NCBI GenBank assembly: GCA_916710115.1
Contig: CAKAOY010000010.1
Location: 1 to 19,056 of the forward strand
Source: an uncultured Bergeyella sp.
GTDB taxonomy: Bacteria > Bacteroidota > Bacteroidia > Flavobacteriales > Weeksellaceae
Direction of reading: 5' to 3'
Length of the DNA stretch: 19,056 nucleotides
In this document: piece by piece, positions 15,801-19,056 of the stretch
Layout of the letters: each line of letters opens with the position of its first letter
Position numbering within the stretch: the first letter of the stretch is position 1
Made by a program: the position numbers and the translations under genes
The notes under the pieces: generated by a model
Told to the model about the DNA's origin: nothing
Database searches by the model: none
What the model saw: only the letters and a program-made list of their open reading frames with translations

Positions 15801-15987
15801 TCAGCCACTCTATCAGCCTATATTTCATTTCATTAGCTGCTTTATTAGTAAAAGTTAATGCCAAAATATGTCTTATAACATCATTTCTCTTACTTTGCAG
15901 ACAAATTATTAATATCCTCTGTACCAGAGTATAAGTTTTCCCTGATCCAGCCGAAGCATTAATCGCATTGTAGCCATATAAATTCAT
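12844..15987 (-). CDS. addA: AddA-like helicase-nuclease (UvrD/RecB family)
   Basis: This 1047-residue protein combines an SF1A helicase with a RecB-type nuclease, the layout of AddA, which resects double-strand breaks for RecA loading. The Walker A motif ASAGSGKT is at 11-18, with AFTNKAANEMK-type motif Ia at about 45. Motif II VDEFQDTS and motif III GDPKQSIYRFRGGD come near 400-445. Motif V TIHSAKGLE and motif VI VATTRPREHLYL lie in the second half. At the C-terminus RPDRL, IIDFKTG (D1010, K1012), Q1024 and Y1028 give the nuclease motif. The partner AddB is not next to it in this window, although addA and addB are often adjacent in this phylum. It is the first gene of a five-gene minus-strand operon. 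Confidence 0.92.
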   Translation of the reverse strand: MNLYGYNAINASAGSGKTYTLVQRILIICLQSKRNDVIRHILALTFTNKAANEMKYRLIEWLKAFSEENYKENKDLKGIQQKIKEIGIQVSIEELHERAIGVLNYVLHNYSTLNISTIDKFNLRLLRSFSYELGLPYQFSIEITPEPYIIKAVDILINKIGEDKKISEIFMDLVNYSFDNDEKIDISKTLYDGAKKYINDAHYQHLKENINFDWDSYIQIRDAIRDAIDENKKEAKRIAEESLKLIYDRNLEESDFSGGRVNGIMLFFSKFIKNGVPNLYDESQKEEKRLENFQKGASANGKKRGVETAIYEIIDTLVDSYQKIIYLYVEQIKYQAILKELLPFKFNKEIQDNITSIEEEEDLVLLSKSNIIINENLKSEPSDFIYEKIGTKFQHFFVDEFQDTSKMQWSNMLPMRDNAISDGQNSFTIVGDPKQSIYRFRGGDSGIMMAIINKEEGNTIIPVQVENLEYNWRSARNIVEFNNELYHFIGNNDLVGNERKLFAEDGQQKFVQKIAGRVKINITECTKKEDFFENSSEQMYRDIQKCLDLGYSLSDIMIICRKNHEIREYSKHLGEKEIIYKGKKQFIKLISDRGITLSYSLTLKALIEFIKWQITPKDKTYIVKTLYYLNLLGRVNIEDFTKEITEILSENDIENTLKIRFGIDISINKKLNLYNYIEYYVKIFSVKNKETDFILNFLENIYDFSQNKGLSLKDFVKYWDEEAHGKSIQVSENIEAIKLMTIHSAKGLESPIVFVPLMENTNKSGTNKQSDWFNVGTGSLKSVNIKEFNKNLSIYDEEIDKFNKNIQYKQKVDDSCVLYVATTRPREHLYLYLQKKKENEGILKFIDNKMNGLPDENEFDLYPNTEENWRKIAEEHSEKNSESISIELEYSTKEWENIRIATPSKSYQNKSDKVREGIFLHEIMSKIKIKKDVDRILETYKIEGKITNEEKQKIKIRVQSIVEDIRYQQYFEEGLQVLTEKDIMIYSNKETHLFRPDRLVKMPNGWVIIDFKTGEKDKKEYQEQVNTYKVILEKLGRKVVGTEIIYL

Positions 15988-16000
15988 TAGTAATTTTTTC

Positions 16001-16032
16001 CGAATATATTACTTTTTTTGATACTATCCAAA
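16001..16032 (-). promoter_or_regulatory. Promoter of the addA-tatD-tcdA-rnpA-PASTA operon
   Basis: TTTG (16029-16032), a 20-nt spacer and TATATTCG (16001-16008, one mismatch to TAnnTTTG) read on the minus strand just after the upstream terminator and 13 nt before the addA ATG. The following four gene junctions are 32 nt or less, or overlap, so one transcript is likely. Confidence 0.6.
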
Positions 16033-16042
16033 AAGTCTCTTT

Positions 16043-16086
16043 AAAAAACAAAAACCTCTATAATCTACTAAATTACAGAAGTTTTT
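16043..16086 (-). terminator. Terminator after the 163-aa gene
   Basis: Fifteen-bp arms (16050-16064 and 16072-16086) pair fully on the minus strand if two G-U pairs are allowed. They are followed by GTTTTTGTTTTTT. On the plus strand the same pairs become A-C mismatches, so the element is directional. It separates the Fe-S/163-aa transcript from addA. Confidence 0.8.
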
Positions 16087-16106
16087 ATTTGTTAATATTC
16101 CATTAC

Positions 16107-16595
16107 TTAGACATAAATTTGGGCCCAACTTCTCTTCAAAGGGAGTAGAAAATCCGATAAAAATGCTAAATATGTTCCCTTTGAAAAATCATAAACCTCA
16201 ATATCGTGAGGTATAGAGCCATCCTTTAACCCCCGTTTGAAAGCCAATAATCCGACCGTTTTTGTCTCGCCTTTTTCCACATAAGTCACCTTCATTCTAT
16301 TGAGCAAATCAAAACCAAATTCGCTATCTAAACTCTTCAAAAGGTCACTCAATTTATCCAAAGCACATCCGCCAGGGCTTACCTGCTCTTCATCTATACA
16401 GATTACTATAAACTGATTTTTTTCTATCTTAAAGGATGACGAAACAGCCTTACCGTGGTAGTTCCACGAAGAAAGAAAATCGTATAACCGCTCTGAGACC
16501 ACCATAGCCTCTTTCGGTGTAAAGGGGCGAGAAGATGGATATATCATCACCTTAAAATCAGTTGTTTCTACTAAACTGGATTCTTCTATTTTCAT
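16107..16595 (-). CDS. Conserved flavobacterial protein (often labelled 'ABC transporter ATPase'), function unknown
   Basis: The start at 16595 gives MKIEESSLVETTDFKVMIYP and a 162-residue product. The longer frame from 16634 would begin inside a -7 promoter box and is not favoured. The sequence matches from memory a flavobacterial family of about 160 residues, with MIYPSSRPFTPKEA near the start and an SWNYHGKAVSSSF segment. Databases often call it ABC transporter ATPase, but there is no Walker A, signature or Walker B motif, so that label is unsupported. There is no signal peptide. It follows the two-CCG-domain Fe-S gene, with which it is usually linked in flavobacteria, so it may serve the same process. 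Confidence 0.8.
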   Translation of the reverse strand: MKIEESSLVETTDFKVMIYPSSRPFTPKEAMVVSERLYDFLSSWNYHGKAVSSSFKIEKNQFIVICIDEEQVSPGGCALDKLSDLLKSLDSEFGFDLLNRMKVTYVEKGETKTVGLLAFKRGLKDGSIPHDIEVYDFSKGTYLAFLSDFLLPLKRSWAQIYV

Positions 16596-16631
16596 TTTAT
16601 TAATTTCATTCGTTTTACTTAGTTTGGTGAG

Positions 16632-16665
16632 CAAATTTAAGGATTTTTTCTTATTATACTACAAA
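16632..16665 (-). promoter_or_regulatory. Internal promoter candidate for the 163-aa gene
   Basis: TTTG (16662-16665, overlapping the end of the Fe-S gene) and TAAATTTG (16632-16639, exact match) are 22 nt apart on the minus strand. The start site near 16625 leaves a leader of about 30 nt to the ATG at 16595. Confidence 0.55.
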
Positions 16666-17435
16666 TCTTCGGCTTCTGCTATCAATTCAGCTATATCTTT
16701 CACCACGACTTGTTCCTTATCGAAATGCTTCACTCCATCGGTCATCATTGTATTACAAAAAGGGCATCCTGTGGCAATTATATCTGGAGAAATATTTAAG
16801 GCTTCTTCGGTTCGTTCCACATTAATATCTTTTTTCCCTTTTTCTGGCTCCTTGAACATTTGGGCTCCGCCTGCTCCACAACATAACGATTTTGCCTTAG
16901 AACGAGACATTTCTACCAATTCCACATCTAATTTTTCTAATAACTCGCGTGGAGCCTCATATTCACCATTTCCCCTACCCAAATAGCACGGGTCATGGAA
17001 AGTGATTCGTTTTCCTTCAAATTTTCCTCCCTCAATCTTCAATCGTCCATCTTTCATTAATTGTTTCAAAAACTGAGAATGATGATATACCTCGTAATGA
17101 CCTCCAAGCGAAGGGTATTCATTTTTCATCGTATTAAAACAATGTGGGCATGTAGTAACGATTCTCGTAATTCCATAAGCATTGAATATCTCTATATTCT
17201 GCATAGCCATTATTTGAAATACCAACTCGCTACCAGCTCTCTTTGCAGGGTCACCAGTACAAGATTCTTCTTTACCAAGCACAGCAAACTCTACACCTAT
17301 ATGATTCAAAATTTTGCAAAAGGCCTTTGTGATTTTTTTTGCTCTATCATCAAAACTACCTGCACATCCTACATAAAAAAGAACCTCTGGCATCTTCCCC
17401 TCCATAGCATATTCTGCCATTGTTTTTATCGTCAT
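16659..17435 (-). CDS. Two-CCG-domain Fe-S oxidoreductase subunit (HdrB/LutA-like)
   Basis: The 258-residue protein carries two cysteine-rich CCG repeats. The first runs from VGCAGSFDDR (about 22) through ESCTGDPAKR to TTCPHCFNT (about 95). The second runs from FHDPCYLGRG (about 145) through SLCCGAGG (about 185) to ATGCPFCNT (about 222). In HdrB these residues hold a non-cubane 4Fe-4S pair; in LutA/GlpC relatives they bind Fe-S used in electron transfer. The protein is soluble. Its usual partner is a 4Fe-4S dicluster protein like the one ending at 300, but here the gene lies 24 nt after the phosphoethanolamine transferase gene. The substrate is unknown; lactate or glycolate-type oxidation or quinone-linked transfer are the family options. 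Confidence 0.88.
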   Translation of the reverse strand: MTIKTMAEYAMEGKMPEVLFYVGCAGSFDDRAKKITKAFCKILNHIGVEFAVLGKEESCTGDPAKRAGSELVFQIMAMQNIEIFNAYGITRIVTTCPHCFNTMKNEYPSLGGHYEVYHHSQFLKQLMKDGRLKIEGGKFEGKRITFHDPCYLGRGNGEYEAPRELLEKLDVELVEMSRSKAKSLCCGAGGAQMFKEPEKGKKDINVERTEEALNISPDIIATGCPFCNTMMTDGVKHFDKEQVVVKDIAELIAEAEDL

Positions 17436-17459
17436 TTTTTCTTATCTTTTTTATAATAA

Positions 17460-19055
17460 TTACTTATTATTTTTTATCTCCTCCAAAATATTATTCATCG
17501 AACGATATTTTAAATTGTCGTATTCTACTTTTTTGTCTCTAGATATTACTATTGTTTTTTTCTCTCCATTATCTTCTTCTGATACGAATTTATACTTTTG
17601 AGAGAAATTTTTCACCTTTACACCAGACAATTCGGATAGCAAATATAAAAAATCCTTTCCAACTCTCCTCGCTTTTATAGATTCCATTCTATCTATATCG
17701 CTTCCAAAGATAATTAATGGCACATCATAACTATTTTTATAATCATCCGAATGTACAAATTTAGAATCTTCATTAAGATATAGTCCATGATCACTGAAAT
17801 AAATCAAGTTAAAATTTCTCTTATGATTCCTCAAATCTTGATATACCTTTTCTAAAAAATTATCTAATTTTTTTATACTCTTATTATAGTATGATATATC
17901 TTTATTTCCTATAAATTCATCGTATTCTGCATCTACCCTATCTTTCAAGGCTGGGTGAGAACCAACCATATGCAGTATTATCAATTTAGGTCTATCCGAT
18001 TTTTCATTTAAAGCTTTATCTAGATGAGGCAACATATCATTATCGTCATATTTCACTTGGAGTTTATCCGATACAAATACATTCTCATCCGCACTTTTCC
18101 CTATAATTGATATTGCACTATCATAATTTCCCTGAGATAATGTACTCGAAATCCAATAGGTCCTATATCCCATTGCTCTTCCTAAGGTAATAACATTATT
18201 ACTAATAGCATTGTTGTCCATATCTTTACTCTCTATTAGCGTCCTCATCAAAGAAGGAACCGTATGTGCCCCACAAGATATATAATTTTCAAATTTAATA
18301 TTTGGTGTTCTATCTATAAATTTAGTATTCTTTATTGGAAAACCATACGAGTGCAACATATCTTTCCTTACACTCTCCCCCACTACTATTACTATATCTT
18401 TATCTTTCGGAAAACTTCCATCAACAATCCAACTACTCTTTCTCTTTGCTTCTCTCAGCATCTTATGATGCTCTTTATCTATATGAAGCATAGAAGTAAT
18501 AATATAAACTGTCCTTCTTATTGGCAATACTGCTAAATAGGTATCATAACGACCGCTATATCTCTTCTTCGGAATACAATGAAGAATTACCAATAAAATT
18601 ATCCCCATCCATATGATTTTCTTATTATTAATTTTCTTATATCTATACTTCATTAGATAAATAGAATATCCTAATAATAATAATAAATACAAATATATTC
18701 TCATAGGCACGACCTTAATATACGAAAAAGATTCATCAAAATTCGTATAATATATCGCTGTAAGACAACTTAATTCAACATCACCCTCTCCCGTCAATTG
18801 ACTGATTGAGTACATAAAAACACTCAACAAAAAAGAAAAACCAATGAATACATTCAATAATTTCTTACTTAATTGAGCCAATAATACAAAAAATACATAT
18901 GTTGATATCATATAAAATAAATCCCTCCTAAAACTTTCATTTGAAAAAGATAAAAAAATATAAGATTCCAATAAGGAATATATAAACAGATGAATATAAT
19001 AATCCACGCCAAAAGTGTTCAATTTTTTCAGAGATTTTTTAAATATAATATTCAT
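17460..19055 (-). CDS. Phosphoethanolamine-transferase-like membrane enzyme (EptA/MCR superfamily)
   Basis: The 531-residue product has an N-terminal membrane part with several hydrophobic helices to about residue 160, then a sulfatase-fold domain outside the membrane. Expected zinc and catalytic positions are present: Glu227 in IVVGESVR, nucleophile Thr265 in SCGAHTVPS, His367 in HMVGSHP, Asp422-His423 in FSDHG and His435. Such enzymes move phosphoethanolamine from phosphatidylethanolamine to lipid A, core sugars or other glycans. The second cysteine of the EptA loop (VPCM) is absent, and the loop is about two residues shorter, so the acceptor may not be lipid A and no symbol is given. The ATG at 19055 is one base from the window end, so a longer N-terminus cannot be excluded. 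No terminator follows before the Fe-S gene. Confidence 0.85.
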   Translation of the reverse strand: MNIIFKKSLKKLNTFGVDYYIHLFIYSLLESYIFLSFSNESFRRDLFYMISTYVFFVLLAQLSKKLLNVFIGFSFLLSVFMYSISQLTGEGDVELSCLTAIYYTNFDESFSYIKVVPMRIYLYLLLLLGYSIYLMKYRYKKINNKKIIWMGIILLVILHCIPKKRYSGRYDTYLAVLPIRRTVYIITSMLHIDKEHHKMLREAKRKSSWIVDGSFPKDKDIVIVVGESVRKDMLHSYGFPIKNTKFIDRTPNIKFENYISCGAHTVPSLMRTLIESKDMDNNAISNNVITLGRAMGYRTYWISSTLSQGNYDSAISIIGKSADENVFVSDKLQVKYDDNDMLPHLDKALNEKSDRPKLIILHMVGSHPALKDRVDAEYDEFIGNKDISYYNKSIKKLDNFLEKVYQDLRNHKRNFNLIYFSDHGLYLNEDSKFVHSDDYKNSYDVPLIIFGSDIDRMESIKARRVGKDFLYLLSELSGVKVKNFSQKYKFVSEEDNGEKKTIVISRDKKVEYDNLKYRSMNNILEEIKNNK

Positions 19056-19056
19056 T

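Noticed and set aside
16107..16595. ABC transporter ATPase
   Set aside because: The label is common for this family, but Walker A, the LSGGQ signature and Walker B are all absent.
1..19056. CRISPR array or insertion sequence
   Set aside because: No regularly spaced direct repeats and no transposase-like reading frame or paired terminal repeats were found.

Overview
The window is about 19 kb of AT-rich chromosome from a member of the Bacteroidota, most likely class Flavobacteriia and possibly near the Riemerella/Chryseobacterium/Bergeyella group. Three things point there. The gene products are typical flavobacterial types: the HdrB-like Fe-S protein followed by the small protein often labelled 'ABC transporter ATPase', a PASTA protein with no kinase domain, and a FixI/CcoI copper ATPase. 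Genes lack Shine-Dalgarno sequences. Several start regions carry the Bacteroidota promoter pattern TTTG - 19 to 22 nt - TAnnTTTG. Genus is not determined.

Layout. 1-300 is the 3' end of a plus-strand 4Fe-4S protein, closed by a strong hairpin terminator. 363-2562 (minus) is ribH, a lipoprotein and apt, probably one transcript. 2648-3343 (minus) is a membrane-anchored TPR protein with its own promoter and terminator. About 3400-5945 is a visibly different, lysine- and AT-rich accessory patch beside tRNA-Asn. It holds a decayed AAA ATPase gene, a second decayed gene on the other strand, and an apparently intact module: a 366-aa unknown protein and a 48-aa ORF transcribed away from a small XRE regulator with a TTG start and a palindromic operator candidate. 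5986-6059 is tRNA-Asn(GTT). 6165-7643 (minus) is rseP, and 7783-10167 (plus) is a ccoI-type Cu+ ATPase. 10210-15987 (minus) reads as one operon: addA, tatD, tcdA, rnpA, PASTA protein. 16107-17435 (minus) is the small flavobacterial protein plus the two-CCG-domain Fe-S protein. 17460-19055 (minus) is a phosphoethanolamine-transferase-like sulfatase-fold membrane enzyme touching the window edge.

Most genes are housekeeping: purine salvage, riboflavin synthesis, intramembrane proteolysis, cytochrome oxidase copper supply, double-strand-break repair, tRNA modification and tRNA processing. Two points deserve attention. One is the unknown module at 4345-5921. The other is that the two halves of a probable Fe-S protein pair sit at opposite ends of the window in opposite orientation, exactly as a single inversion of about 301-17450 would leave them. 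No CRISPR array, insertion sequence, transposase or rRNA was seen.
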